DNA from: Ceriagrion tenellum
Taxonomy: Eukaryota; Arthropoda; Insecta; Odonata; Coenagrionidae
Reading direction: 5' to 3'
NCBI GenBank assembly: GCA_963169105.1
Contig: OY720637.1
Location: 56,070,964 to 56,134,963, forward strand
DNA length: 64,000 nt
Shown: in pieces, positions 44,270-54,935 of the stretch
How the letters are laid out: every line of letters begins with the position of its first letter
Position numbering within the stretch: position 1 is the first letter of the stretch
Made by a program: the position numbers and the translations under genes
Notes under the pieces: generated by a model
Database searches by the model: none
The model's input: the letters and a program-made list of their open reading frames with translations, nothing else
What the model was told of the DNA's origin: nothing

Positions 44270-45181
44270 ATGGCATCTCGTGTTAGTTTTGGAGGCCGGG
44301 AAGTGGAGCTCCAACAAGCCGTTAATGAGCTGAGTACGCGCCTCCAGGAAGTCGAGGAGGAGAATCGGAGGATGAAAGAGTCGGGCGCGGCGGCCGTGGA
44401 TAGGTCAAGACCGCAGTTCTCATTCTTTACCGCCGTAAGTGAGTTCGGGGGTAGGGCGGAGGAGGATATTGACTCCTTCTTCTCAAAATTAGAGGGGATA
44501 GCGGAGCTGAGTGGGTGGTCCGAGGGAGAAAAGCTGAGAGTCGCGAAGCTACGAATGTGCGGGGATGCGGCCGTTTTTATTCGCACGAAAGACCTGTGTC
44601 GCGAGACCGAATCGTACTTAGAATTCAAAAATGAACTCACCTCGCGTTATCGATCTAAGAAAACAGCCAGGTTTTTCCGGGAAGTGCTTTCGACTCTCAG
44701 AATAAATCCGGGTGAAGGGATCGAGCCGTTCGCGGATCGAGTGAGAGCCATAAACGCGCGAACGTACTCAATGGAAGGAACCGCGGAGCAGGTCGCGGAA
44801 AGACGAGCAGAGGCGGATCAAAGGGCGCTCGACACGTTCTTGCGCGGGCTATCCGGAGAGATAGGGCACCAGTGCCGATTGACCGCCCCGGAGACCTTCG
44901 ATGCCGCCATCAGCACTGCCATCCGCATCCAGGAAGCGGAGAGCAGACCGAGGGAGAACCCGCCAACCCGTCGGGTATTCCAGACCACTGGGCAGCGCAC
45001 CTGCTTTTCCTGCGGACAGCCCGGACACATGGCGAGGGATTGCAGCGGGGGAAGGAAATGCTTTGCCTGTGGCAGGGAGGGCCATTTCGCTCGCGATTGC
45101 CGGAACCGCCAGCGAACTCCTGCGACTGGGGGTTTAAACGGAAACGGGGTCGGAGAAGCCGCCGTATCCGACCCCTGGTAA
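44270..45181 (+). CDS. gag: Gag (capsid-nucleocapsid) of the LTR element
   Basis: 303 residues from ATG 44270 (context ACCATGG). Packages element RNA into particles in the cytoplasm. The N-terminal part is charged and helical (residues about 10-45, heptad-like ELSTRLQEVEEENRR). The central part resembles retrotransposon Gag. The C-terminus has two CCHC zinc knuckles, CFSCGQPGHMARDC (245-258) and CFACGREGHFARDC (264-277). The same frame is open back to 44198 but without an ATG. It ends at TAA 45179, just after the frameshift hairpin. Confidence 0.92.
   Translation: MASRVSFGGREVELQQAVNELSTRLQEVEEENRRMKESGAAAVDRSRPQFSFFTAVSEFGGRAEEDIDSFFSKLEGIAELSGWSEGEKLRVAKLRMCGDAAVFIRTKDLCRETESYLEFKNELTSRYRSKKTARFFREVLSTLRINPGEGIEPFADRVRAINARTYSMEGTAEQVAERRAEADQRALDTFLRGLSGEIGHQCRLTAPETFDAAISTAIRIQEAESRPRENPPTRRVFQTTGQRTCFSCGQPGHMARDCSGGRKCFACGREGHFARDCRNRQRTPATGGLNGNGVGEAAVSDPW
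45133..45175 (+). promoter_or_regulatory. Programmed -1 frameshift signal between gag and pol
   Basis: Slippery heptamer TTTAAAC (45133-45139), read as T TTA AAC in the gag frame, is followed by a 6-nt spacer. Then comes an exact 9-bp stem, GGGGTCGGA (45146-45154) with TCCGACCCC (45167-45175), around a 12-nt loop. Loop bases GAAGC (45155-45159) could also pair with GCTTC (45189-45193) to make a pseudoknot. A slip of -1 moves ribosomes into the pol frame 40 nt before the gag stop. Confidence 0.88.
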
Positions 45182-48100
45182 GTGTGGTGCTTCCTCGCAT
45201 TGGACGAGGAGGAGAGGATCAAGATTTGGTGGCAGTAGTGAACATTTTTGGGAGGGAGTGTAGAATGCTCGTAGACACGGGTGCCCAAATTTCCCTTGTT
45301 CTACGCAGCGTGTGTGGGACAAATGGGATTAAATCGTCTTCCGTTAGAGTGTTAGGGATAACGGGCGATAGGATGTGGAATCATGGGGAGAAATTAGTAA
45401 ACTTTCGTGTGGGAAACACTAGGTACGACTTGCCGATGCAAGTAGTAGATCATCTTTCGGGTATCGAGGGTATATTAGGCTTAGATTTTTTGAGGAAATA
45501 CGGGGCGGTTATCAATGTGTGCGCCAAAGAACTCAACGTGGGAAACCAGAGGTGGTCGTTGGGTCGTGACGTTGGAACGACTGAACGTGTGAAGGGGAAG
45601 GAAACTCATATTTGCGCTGAAGGTGTAGAAGTAAGACTTGATCGCGCAGAAGTAGTCCCTCCGCGCAGCGAGAAACGCGTGTGTGTAGCGATTTCGAGTG
45701 ATAAGCTTTTTGGGGGGCTCGAGGTCATTACAGAGCCAGCACTGGAAAGTGTCGAGGGGTGTGCTGTGGCGCGAGGATTGTGTAAGATAGACTGTAGTAA
45801 TCGAATTGTCGTACAGGTGGCGAATTTTGGGAGGGAAGAGGTAGTCCTCCGCAAGGGCACTGTATTGGCCACATTGGGTGACGTGTATCGGGACGAGGCC
45901 GCGGTTGAAGGAAGGGAGTGCCACATTAGGGCGGTGGAGGATGTCGCGAGCGACGTCGATTTCGAAGAAAAATTGCGCCACCTCGGCGACAAGGAGAGGA
46001 ATGCCTTGATACCGGTGCTCGAGGAGTATAAGAACTTGTTCTGCTCGAAGGGTAGTTTACCAGCCACTGACATTGCTTACCATCACATCCCCACGGGGGA
46101 CGCCAAGCCAATTTACCGACGCCCGTATAGGACCCCACATCACCAAAAACCTCTCGTGGAGGAATTTGTACGAGAGCAATTAGAAGCGGGGATCATCACG
46201 CCGAGTGAAAGTCCGTGGGCATCTCCGGTGGTTATAGTCCCAAAAAAGTCGTTGGATGGGAGGCCTAATTTCCGTTTTTGCGTTGACTTCCGCCAATTAA
46301 ATGCCGTGACGACCCCTGATGTGTACCCTATTCCAAATATAGTGGACACTCTCGATCATTTGGGCGGTTGCGATTATTTCACCACGATCGATCTAACGAG
46401 TTCGTACCATCAAATCCCGATGCATCCTAAATCGCAGCAAAAGACTGGCTTCCTAGTAGAAAGTGGGCATTACGAGTATAAGCGTATGCCATTCGGCTTA
46501 CGAAACGCCCCCGCCACATTCCAGAGAATGATGGACGGCGTGCTCCGCGGGTTAAAGCCAACTCAATGTATGGTTTACCTCGATGATGTAATCGTTTTTA
46601 GTAAAGGGATCGAAGAGCACGCTGAGAGACTAAGGCGGGTTTTGGAGAAGTTGAACGGTGCAAAATTGTCCCTAAAGTTTGAGAAGTGTCAGTTCGCACT
46701 CGCTGAAGTAAAGTATTTGGGCCACATCATCTCGCGAACGGGTCTCCACCCAGACCCCGAAAAGCTTGAAGCCGTGCAAAAGTTTCCTGTGCCGACAAGT
46801 GTGAAGGAATTGCAATCGTTTCTTGGGCTCGCAAACTATTATCGGCGATTCGTCGATCAGTATGCGGAAATAGCCAGGCCCTTGACTAGATTATTGAAAA
46901 AGGGAACATCGTTTACCTGGACGCCGGATTGCGAGGGGGCAATGAATTCCCTAAAGAATTCTCTGACGGCAAGCCCCGTGCTTGTTTACCCCGATTTTCA
47001 AAAACCCTTCATCTTGTCTACTGATGCTAGCAATATCGCCGTTGGGGCCGTTCTATCACAAGAGGTTGATGGAGAGGAGCATCCGATTGCTTTCGCTTCC
47101 CGGCAGCTGAATTCCGCGGAGATGAATTATGGGACCACTGAACGGGAATTGTTAGCAGTGGTTTGGGGAGTGGGTCACTTTCGATGCTATTTATATGGGC
47201 AAAAATTTAAAATCATAACAGATCATGCCGCACTGAAATGGCTCTTCAGCATGAAGGACCCGAGTAGTAGACTGATGAGATGGACCTTAAAGTTGGGTGA
47301 ATATAACTATACGGTAGAGCATAAACCGGGGAAACAGCATTTAAATGCTGATGGGTTAAGCAGGAAGGTAAGGCGGGTGGAGACCACGGAGACTGTTTGG
47401 GAAAATGATGTCGGAAAGGCGCAAAAGGGGGATTCCCAGTGCGAGGTGTGGCGTACACAACGAGGTTTTGTGATGAAAGGGGAAATCTTGTATCGAGAGA
47501 CGGGGAGGGGATTAAGAATTGTGGTCCCTGAGGGTATGAAGACGCAAATTCTACGGCAGTATCACGAACATCCCTTATCTGCTCATACAGGGGTGCCATC
47601 TACCTTGAACCGTATTGAGCCTTTATACTGGTGGCCTACCTTGCATTCCGATGTGAAACGATTCGTGAGGGATTGCGTGTCATGCAGTCGTCGCAGCCCA
47701 TACGGGAGGACGCGGGCACCACTGCAGGAGTTGCCTGAGGCAAGGGCGCCGTTTGAATTAGTGGCCCTTGACATTGTAGGACCTATGCCCTTGACAGACA
47801 GTGGTCATAAATATATACTTTCCATCCTAGATCACTTTTCGCGGTATTTGGTGATGGTTCCGTTGAGTGACCAAACAGCAATGACAGTGGCAGAGGCGTT
47901 CGTAAAGCGGTGGGTTTTAAGATTTGGGGTTCCTAACACACTACTGAGTGATCAGGGGACAAACTTTACATCAGAGTTGTTTACGAACGTGTGCAAATTG
48001 CTTAATATTAAGAAGCTTCGCACGTCACCTTTTCATCCGGAAGGCAACGGGAGAGTGGAGAGGGTACATAGGACGGTGGCGGTGATGATAAGCCACTACA

Positions 48101-49065
48101 TAAACTCAAAAAATTCTGATTGGGATGCGTGGCTGGCCTTTGCCGTGTCGGCCTATAATACAAGTGTGCACACTAGTACCAAAGCCTCCCCCCATGAAGT
48201 AATCTTTGGCTTCCCTATGCGGTCCCCTTTCGAGTGCTTCGATCCAAGGGATAAGGAAATCAAGGGAGATTACGTGGTCGGGCTACGCGAGAGGTTAAAG
48301 GAGATTTGGGGAAAATGCCGCGCAAGCGGTAGGAAGGCTCAACGGGAGAGTAAAAGACAATACGATAAGAGGAGCAAAGCCGTTCATTACCGCTGCGGGG
48401 AGTACGCGTACTTGAGTGACCCCCAAATAAAATCTGGCCGAGTAAAGAAATTTCACTCCCCGTGGGCTGGACCTTTTCGAGTGATTGAGGTAGTGTCGGA
48501 CGTGAATGTGCGGTTGGAGCTCCCCTTCCGTGAATTGTTGGTACATAAAAATAGGTTAAAACCATACTTTGGTCCTATCCCCCCACCCTCAACCGGCAGA
48601 TACAGAGAGAGACGCCGAGGCCGCCCAAGGAAGACCTCGACGGTAGTGGATGAAGCGACCAGCTGTGCACCCGTTCCTAGTGTTGTGACGCCTCCCACTT
48701 TCTTCCCGCCCATACAGAGTGCTTCAAACCCCTCCAGCCCTCCCCTCATTGAGTCCTCGACGCCCGACGTACCTCCGTCTAGTTTTCCCCTCGACGAGAC
48801 CCTCACCTTGACGACGGAGGCACATTCCGAGGAAGGACGCAGGCCATCGGAGAGCATCACAACAAACCATATCAGCAGCCCGTCTCCCTCTTCGAGTGCC
48901 CCCTCCCCGAACTTCCCTCCCAGATCGCCTTACCCCCTGCGTTCGAGGCAGGCCGCCCAGCAGACGTCATCGGCAGAGACCACGGACAAGGAGCTTCCTC
49001 GTGGGAAAGAGGAGGAAGACGCGGCTCAGCCAACTGAACGCCCGTATAACCTGAGACCCAGATAG
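45139..49065 (+). CDS. pol: Pol polyprotein (protease, RT, RNase H, integrase)
   Basis: About 1308 residues in the -1 frame, read by frameshift from gag. The frame is open from about 44872, but the upstream part only overlaps gag. Domains: aspartic protease with LVDTGAQ (DTG at 45274); reverse transcriptase with VYLDDVIVF (YLDD at 46576-46587); RNase H with STDASN near 47020; integrase with an HHCC zinc site (HEHPLSAHTG ... CVSC, about 47565-47690) and D,D-35-E residues at 47770, 47950 and 48058; and a GPF-type C-terminal module near 48460. The Ser/Pro/Thr-rich tail ends YNLRPR and has no chromodomain. All catalytic residues checked are present and the frame is intact. Confidence 0.94.
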   Translation, partial: RKRGRRSRRIRPLVSVVLPRIGRGGEDQDLVAVVNIFGRECRMLVDTGAQISLVLRSVCGTNGIKSSSVRVLGITGDRMWNHGEKLVNFRVGNTRYDLPMQVVDHLSGIEGILGLDFLRKYGAVINVCAKELNVGNQRWSLGRDVGTTERVKGKETHICAEGVEVRLDRAEVVPPRSEKRVCVAISSDKLFGGLEVITEPALESVEGCAVARGLCKIDCSNRIVVQVANFGREEVVLRKGTVLATLGDVYRDEAAVEGRECHIRAVEDVASDVDFEEKLRHLGDKERNALIPVLEEYKNLFCSKGSLPATDIAYHHIPTGDAKPIYRRPYRTPHHQKPLVEEFVREQLEAGIITPSESPWASPVVIVPKKSLDGRPNFRFCVDFRQLNAVTTPDVYPIPNIVDTLDHLGGCDYFTTIDLTSSYHQIPMHPKSQQKTGFLVESGHYEYKRMPFGLRNAPATFQRMMDGVLRGLKPTQCMVYLDDVIVFSKGIEEHAERLRRVLEKLNGAKLSLKFEKCQFALAEVKYLGHIISRTGLHPDPEKLEAVQKFPVPTSVKELQSFLGLANYYRRFVDQYAEIARPLTRLLKKGTSFTWTPDCEGAMNSLKNSLTASPVLVYPDFQKPFILSTDASNIAVGAVLSQEVDGEEHPIAFASRQLNSAEMNYGTTERELLAVVWGVGHFRCYLYGQKFKIITDHAALKWLFSMKDPSSRLMRWTLKLGEYNYTVEHKPGKQHLNADGLSRKVRRVETTETVWENDVGKAQKGDSQCEVWRTQRGFVMKGEILYRETGRGLRIVVPEGMKTQILRQYHEHPLSAHTGVPSTLNRIEPLYWWPTLHSDVKRFVRDCVSCSRRSPYGRTRAPLQELPEARAPFELVALDIVGPMPLTDSGHKYILSILDHFSRYLVMVPLSDQTAMTVAEAFVKRWVLRFGVPNTLLSDQGTNFTSELFTNVCKLLNIKKLRTSPFHPEGNGRVERVHRTVAVMISHYINSKNSDWDAWLAFAVSAYNTSVHTSTKASPHEVIFGFPMRSPFECFDPRDKEIKGDYVVGLRERLKEIWGKCRASGRKAQRESKRQYDKRSKAVHYRCGEYAYLSDPQIKSGRVKKFHSPWAGPFRVIEVVSDVNVRLELPFRELLVHKNRLKPYFGPIPPPSTGRYRERRRGRPRKTSTVVDEATSCAPVPSVVTPPTFFPPIQSASNPSSPPLIESSTPDVPPSSFPLDETLTLTTEAHSEEGRRPSESITTNHISSPSPSSSAPSPNFPPRSPYPLRSRQAAQQTSSAETTDKELPRGKEEEDAAQPTERPYNLRPR

Positions 49066-49093
49066 TGTTAAAAAAAAAAGAAGAAAAAACAGC

Positions 49094-49207
49094 ATGTGTG
49101 GGGTAGCGCTGTGTGTAGTGGTCGTGTTTTGGGTGTTTGCGATTGCTTGGTATTATTGGTATGACAGCCCGGGCGCCATATGTGAGGTTGTAGAGGAAAT
49201 ACAATGA
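49094..49207 (+). CDS. 37-codon ORF after pol, possible single-pass membrane micropeptide
   Basis: ATG 49094 (A at -3) to TGA 49205, 28 bases after the pol stop. The product begins MCGVALCVVVVFWVFAIAWY, a continuous hydrophobic run of about 20 residues, then has a short acidic tail (EVVEEIQ). The position corresponds to where env or accessory genes sit in other elements. I know no homologue. Chance cannot be excluded at this length. Confidence 0.3.
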   Translation: MCGVALCVVVVFWVFAIAWYYWYDSPGAICEVVEEIQ

Positions 49208-49633
49208 TCATGGGGTGGGCTAGGGTTTCATTGGGTCTGCTGAGGGTCGCAGAAAATGGATTGGAGGGTGTTCTATTTTGTTTTATTTTGTTTTGTTTGG
49301 GGTATTTCTGTTGCGACAAATTGAGTATATGTCCGTGAAGTGAATTGATGATTACATTGTGGTGAAGGGTTTTACTTATTTAACCTCATGATGAATTTTA
49401 TTGCTTAATCAAATAAATTGTTGCATTAATGGGAAGGGGCTGTTCTGTACGTATGACTTATTGAAACTTTATTGAACACCATGTTCTCGGGAAAATGACA
49501 TTGTATGTATTGGGTTCTGGAATGTACAATAATTGTAATTGTGTTACTGAAGAATTTGAAGTGGACGTAATTGTTTTGAATGTAATTGTTTAAAATTGTC
49601 TGTAAGCCAATTTTAAATTGTGAGGGGGAGTGG
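49208..49633 (+). other. LTR element 3' internal non-coding region and polypurine tract
   Basis: No frame or domain recognised. It is AT-rich until the purine-rich GAGGGGGAG at 49622-49630, immediately before the 3' LTR, which fits the plus-strand priming tract. Confidence 0.7.
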
Positions 49634-50067
49634 TGTAAGAGAGAGAGACTCGGTAATTTTCCTTCCACACCTATTCCATCGTGTGTTGCAGTTTTGCCAC
49701 CCCCCTTACATTCCACCTGCTTGCGGAGAGCTCTCTCGCCTCAGCCAACACCTAGAGTCAGCACGGACTATGTACCGTCGCATGATCGAACATCGAGAGC
49801 TCTCTCGCCTCATCCAACACCTAGAGTCAGCACGGACTATGTACCGTCGCATGATCGAACATGCGGCGTTTACGAGCCAATAAGGTGGCCAGGTAAAGTC
49901 ACGAGGTGACGCTAAGGTGTACAAGTGGAAGGAGACGGCGTTGCTGCGTGGTCAGTTGGCCGCGAGATGTAACGGAGTCAACACAATAAAGGTCTGGTCT
50001 CTACCTCGCTCTTGTTCTGTTCCCTGTACTCCCTCTGACGGACCCCAAATCCCTTCGCGGGTTAACA
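49634..50067 (+). repeat. 3' LTR (434 bp)
   Basis: Same sequence as the 5' LTR by eye, including both 69-bp units (49726-49794 and 49795-49863) and AATAAA at 49985-49990. It is followed by target duplication GTAT. Confidence 0.95.
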
Positions 50068-50071
50068 GTAT

Positions 50072-52252
50072 TTACATTTGCAGAAATACTCCATAGAAGT
50101 TACATGGAAAGCATCAGAAAGCTGAAGTTATCTCTATCACTGTAATTAGGTAGGAAGATATGAAGAGGTAGGAGAGGACTTTGGGGGACACACACCCACA
50201 TTAACATTATACCACTCTTAATGAAAGGCATATACAATTCAATGTCCTGTCTTAACCCCAACAGGAATTTGAAACACCAAGGCCTTCAGAATAAAAACTA
50301 GCACATACTCTAGCCAACACATGAAGATGGTCCCGCTCTTCACAAATTTACATAAGAGAAAACATTGACAAGAAAGCTAAATCTAACAATTTACCACAAT
50401 CCATCATAAGCAATTCACGTCATGAGAATCACTTATCACATTTTGATATTCCTTTAAAGTAATATCCTACATAAAAACCCAATTTCAGCGGATGTGCAAT
50501 GACGAAGTATGCAGCAAACGACTAAATAACAGAATAATGTACTGACCATGGATAATGTATCACAGTGTTTGTATTTCTGATGCAATTTGTCCATTAATTA
50601 GAGCCTATGACATCTGTTAGGATCTAGTAAAGTCAAATAAAATGTAGGTAATTAAACTGACCTAAATATTTTGCAATGACAGGGCCCGTAGAATTTCCAA
50701 AAAATTCACCAATCAAATATATACATTTAAAGATGAGTAATACATCATACAAACATAAAAGTTAAGTCAAATTATTTTGTCTAAGTTTCAGAAGCTCACA
50801 GTATCTCACCTTAATATTTTTTTCAGTTCAACTTCAACAAATGGTCAGTTTAGCTTACTACACTTATACCACTCCTACCATATGAGACCTGTAACGAAAA
50901 GGTTCATTATTTAGATTTACCAACATTTAATTTATAAATAAAATAATACTTGTAAATTACATGTAATTAATGTAAAATTAATTTCACAAATTATGATCAC
51001 ACTTTCATTTCAGCAAATGCAACCAGAAAAATAAACATTATTCTTCACTTGACAGTACTTATATTTAGCAAGGACTAATTATACCTCATATTCAAGTAGT
51101 GGACGTGATACAAAATTTTCTATCAATCTCAAATACCTATATAATCAACATGTACGTGCACCAATCACCGACACTAATAATTGGCTTTGAAAAGCAGTCA
51201 AAATTTGAAAAAAGCATGGAAGTTACAAGAGCATCTGAAAGGCTTAGCGTCACCATCGTCACCACATAGAAACACTTCCAAGCTCTAAATGTATTTCAGC
51301 AGCAAGGATCCAATCACACCATTCCATAAGGGAAATATAATGATTATTTTCATCAAATTAAGATAAAACAGCTGCATTTAACATAACAATGCATCGTTTT
51401 ACTGCAATATCTGCTATGTCACATCATCTGCCGGGGTATTGATGATGTAGTGTTTTTACACTGCCCAGCACATGAAAATGTTAACAAGAAGGAAATATTT
51501 TCCTCAAATAAACCTAGTTTGTCCACCAAAATATACCTACTTCCGCACATTTAAGAAAATGAAGTTAGCATACAAGTAGTTTTCAAAAACAATAAATATT
51601 TCCCATTATATGGTTCAGTACGCTCATTACACCTAGAAGTGGGTCCTGGCACAATATGCTGGCTCTCGAGAGGGCACTATCTTAAGGCTTTTAAAATCAA
51701 GTAAAACAGGAAAGATATCCCTGGAGCAGGGGCATAATAGACAGACCCACAGGGCCCACAGTGTGGGGAGGCATGTGGGCTGAGGGGCTCGTGAGCTGGG
51801 GTAAGCCATACAAGTACTGTAATGGAATTCCTCATCCATGGAGGTTTCACCACTCATGGCTCTTGATATCTGAGGTTTAAGCCTACACAGTTATGTGTGG
51901 TCCACAATTCAAGTGCTTTCACCATTATCAACCCCAGTATATTTTTCTGATGTTTGTATGGTGTTCACGAAGAAAATATAAAGTGAAATGGCCATGGTCT
52001 TAAATTGTTAGGCTGTACAAACTAAGAAATCAGGATACCCACTGCTGATTCCGATCAACGGAAGCAATTCAGACATATAAACAGATTCCGGTGGACATAG
52101 TAGAAGCAGACTTTGTCTACTGCTATCAGATAATGCATCAGGACATATTGGTTTTTTTTTAGGAAGCCAGCACAACATGGGTGATGACATGAGCAGCTGC
52201 CAACCAGAGCATCATAAGTTTGAAACACACTAAATCATGGCACTTTGCTCCT
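50072..52252. other. Intergenic, nothing recognised
   Basis: AT-rich and without a supported gene. A G-rich patch near 51730-51810 (GGGCCCACAGTGTGGGG and neighbours) may be a repeat remnant. Confidence 0.5.
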
Positions 52253-52372
52253 CATGGGTATAGCCAGGGGTCAATGATCACATTCACCGAGACATTTCAT
52301 ACCAAACCTGCTACAAGGAGCCAGACAGGATGATGTCCTGCCCCCCTAGCATAAATCCTGGCTACACCCATG
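52253..52372. mobile_element. Short MITE (120 bp), hAT-like
   Basis: Ends CATGGGTATAGCCAGGGGTC and (complement of the right end) CATGGGTGTAGCCAGGATTT. The flanks TTGCTCCT and CTGCTCCT match at 7 of 8 positions, consistent with an 8-bp target duplication. Non-coding. Confidence 0.7.
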
Positions 52373-53490
52373 CTGCTCCTTATGTTAAAAATTAATATAA
52401 AGTAATATTTTTAAAATTTTGGTAAGTCAAAATATAGTAAAAACAAAATTCAGTCAATGAAAAAGTTCAACAAAATTTACTTGAGCTTTACAAGGGTTAC
52501 AGTAGCAAGGAGGGGAAGCAGTAGGGAGGGGAGGTTACTAAGTTATCCAACAGCTTCGGAACATGCTTCGGAAAAGCTGACAAGGGGTATTGCTAGGCTT
52601 TGTTTCCCCAAGAAGGCTTTTTAACAACAATGTGTAATATCTGACTGGGGGAGCCTTGAACACCTTTGCAAGAAAATCTGATCACATCACAGGTACTGCA
52701 AAGGCTAGCTACATACTCATAGTTGCTACTGACCATCAAAGAATAGGCTCAGATTGCAAAAGCCACAAGGGATAGTGGAATATGTATAAGGTCAACTCAT
52801 AAAGATATGGCCACAGCAAAACTAGAAAATCAGACCTTGGGATGCAAGAAGATATTATGGAAATTAGCTGTAATGAAAATGAGACTAATGGATAATTAGT
52901 GCATGGGGTAAGAGGTTGTAACAACTAAAAGGTGGTGGGTAGACACTATGGTCAAGAGTCGAAGATCATATTCACAGCAGTGCATGAGTAGACTTAATCC
53001 TCAAGGAGAGTGCTGAGATGCTAATAAGGTAACAGGTTGATGTCCAAGAGACTGCTTAGAGTCCATATGAAAGAAATAGATTAGTTCGAGTTAATAATGG
53101 ATAAAAGGGTTAAGATAGGAGCTGAAACCATGGTCTGTGACGAGAATAAAAGTGCAGAAATTGTTTAAGTGCTTATTTTCAAATATGAGAATCCATAGGT
53201 CCACAAAGTTTGTGCCAATACCCTCTCTTATGTTTTGACTTGATTGAAACTCCCATTCTTCAACAAGAAGCTTGCATTCAAACAAATTCTGTTCATTGCA
53301 TCCATAATAACAAATATATCATTTTCTATAAAAGTAGGTATTCTATTGTGTCCATGAGTATTTCAATAGACTAGTTCTTCAGATTGTAATTACTTTTAGA
53401 AGAATAGTCACGACTAGGTTCCTTGTCTAAAATAAAATATTTGAGGAATATTACACTAAGTTAACTCTCTTACAATTAGACAAATGTTTT

Positions 53491-53798
53491 GTGGGGATCG
53501 CGTTGGTGTGGTGGCTAGAGTACTCGCCTACCACACGGGTGGCCAAGGTTTAAATCCCTGCAGAGGTGGATGCTTTTCAGAGGGAACCCGATCCCTACTT
53601 GAGTGTCTTGTGGAGGGCACTTCAAGTACAGTACTCTGTCTGTCAGATGAGATGTTAAACCGTGGTACTCTTGGCGCCTTTGATCAAGAGCAGGCTAATG
53701 CCGATGCCAGGTTACGATCCACCCTTCCTCCCTTACCTATCCCCTAGGGCACAAATGACCTTAGCCATTGGTCGTCTCCCCAAATATCCAATCCAGAT
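53491..53798 (+). mobile_element. tRNA-derived SINE, near full length
   Basis: GGTGTGGTGGCTAGAGTAC (A-box region) and GGTTTAAATCCCTGC (B box), then AACCCGATCCCTACTTGAGT, GATGTTAAACCGTGGT and a 3' part TCGTCTCCCCAAATATCCAA. Same family as 29949. The open frame across it (53484-53747) is incidental. Confidence 0.75.
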
Positions 53799-53799
53799 T

Positions 53800-54935
53800 T
53801 TGTGGGAGAGAACACCTGGAAATTATAGCAAGTAAGGCATAGTCACATGGGTTTCAAGGGTAAACACTGATTAAAGTGGAGGGCATAATACACCACAAGA
53901 TCAAGATACTTAAAGAGCCCTGAAAATGGAACTCAATCATAACCTCAACCTATCTAAGGAAGAATTGCTATAACCTGTAAAAATTAAAAAGAGTCTTCGG
54001 GACAAATTTGAGACAGTGCCCTAGAGTCACTTTCTTTTTCTAAAATTTCTAAAACCCCCGGTTTTCCTCTACTAAAAATTATTTTTATAATGCAATTTGC
54101 ATCAAGACCCCTATTTATGGAGGCCACTAGCCTCTTTCATTAAAAAGAAGTAACTAAGACTAAAGGCAAGGTAGTCAACCGGCAGCTACCAAGTGAAAAT
54201 GTAGGCGGTGCAAACTGGATGAGGAAACTACATCCAATCTACCTACTGAATATATTACCAGAAATCACTAAGACTCAAAATCGTTGAGAATGAATACCAC
54301 TTCTGGAACCAAGGGCATTAAGGATTCACCCAACAGAGATATCCTTACCTTCGACAATGATACAGGATGGCATAGTGGACCCTCAGATCTAAGTGCCTAA
54401 GGACCCAAACCACAAAATTCCGGAAGTAATTATGCATAACGATTATGTGGTAAGAAAGAGAACTGCTATTGGAATGTTATGGATTGTGAGTCTAACAGCT
54501 CACGCATAAAAAATTATCGACTAAAGGATATAACATTAAGTATAAATATTCCTGGATAAAGGTCTGTTTAGCTCCTTGATGGATACAATGTAGGGATATA
54601 AGAGAAGCAATGCAGACCTCCCTATTCACAAAAAATAGAATGGTAACAATTGCATTTTATAGCCTTTGCACAAACCAGAGGTGTTTGAAAATGAGGACAG
54701 GAACAAACTATGTACCTACTCCCAATACTCAAGATAAAAGACCAACTTACAATGGAAGTAGACTTATCTACAGCCTCACTAACGACTAGGTGTTTCAGAT
54801 CCTCATGATGTAGGCTGAAAAACAGAGTTGGAATGCAAAACGAAAATATCAGCAAGATAGAGAATTAGAATATTCCAAAGCAATCACGTACAAAGGTTAG
54901 TATTAGACCGCACCATCTCTAACAAGGTTATAGTC
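53800..54935. other. Intergenic, nothing recognised
   Basis: AT-rich with short frames only; no domain or repeat boundary seen. Confidence 0.5.

Larger units (their letters stand above)
43763..50067 (+). mobile_element. Complete Ty3/gypsy-type LTR retrotransposon
   Basis: 6305 bp, bounded by 434-bp LTRs that start TG and end CA and are identical as far as I can read. GTAT flanks both ends (43759-43762 and 50068-50071). Internal parts in order: tRNA-Leu primer-binding site, gag, -1 frameshift signal, pol with protease, RT, RNase H and integrase, a 570-bp non-coding stretch with one micro-ORF, and a purine tract (GAGGGGGAG at 49622-49630). Integrase after RT/RNase H places it in the Ty3/gypsy order. 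There is no env. Identical LTRs and unbroken frames point to a recent insertion. Confidence 0.95.

Noticed and set aside
44872..45138. Pol starting at the upstream open frame
   Set aside because: This part overlaps gag and encodes nothing pol-like. The frameshift signal at 45133 explains entry into the frame.
44236..48860. Several minus-strand frames over gag and pol
   Set aside because: Antisense shadows of the long gag and pol coding frames.
53491..53570. A tRNA gene
   Set aside because: A and B boxes are present, but there is no full cloverleaf, and the same head is followed by a shared SINE body at other loci.
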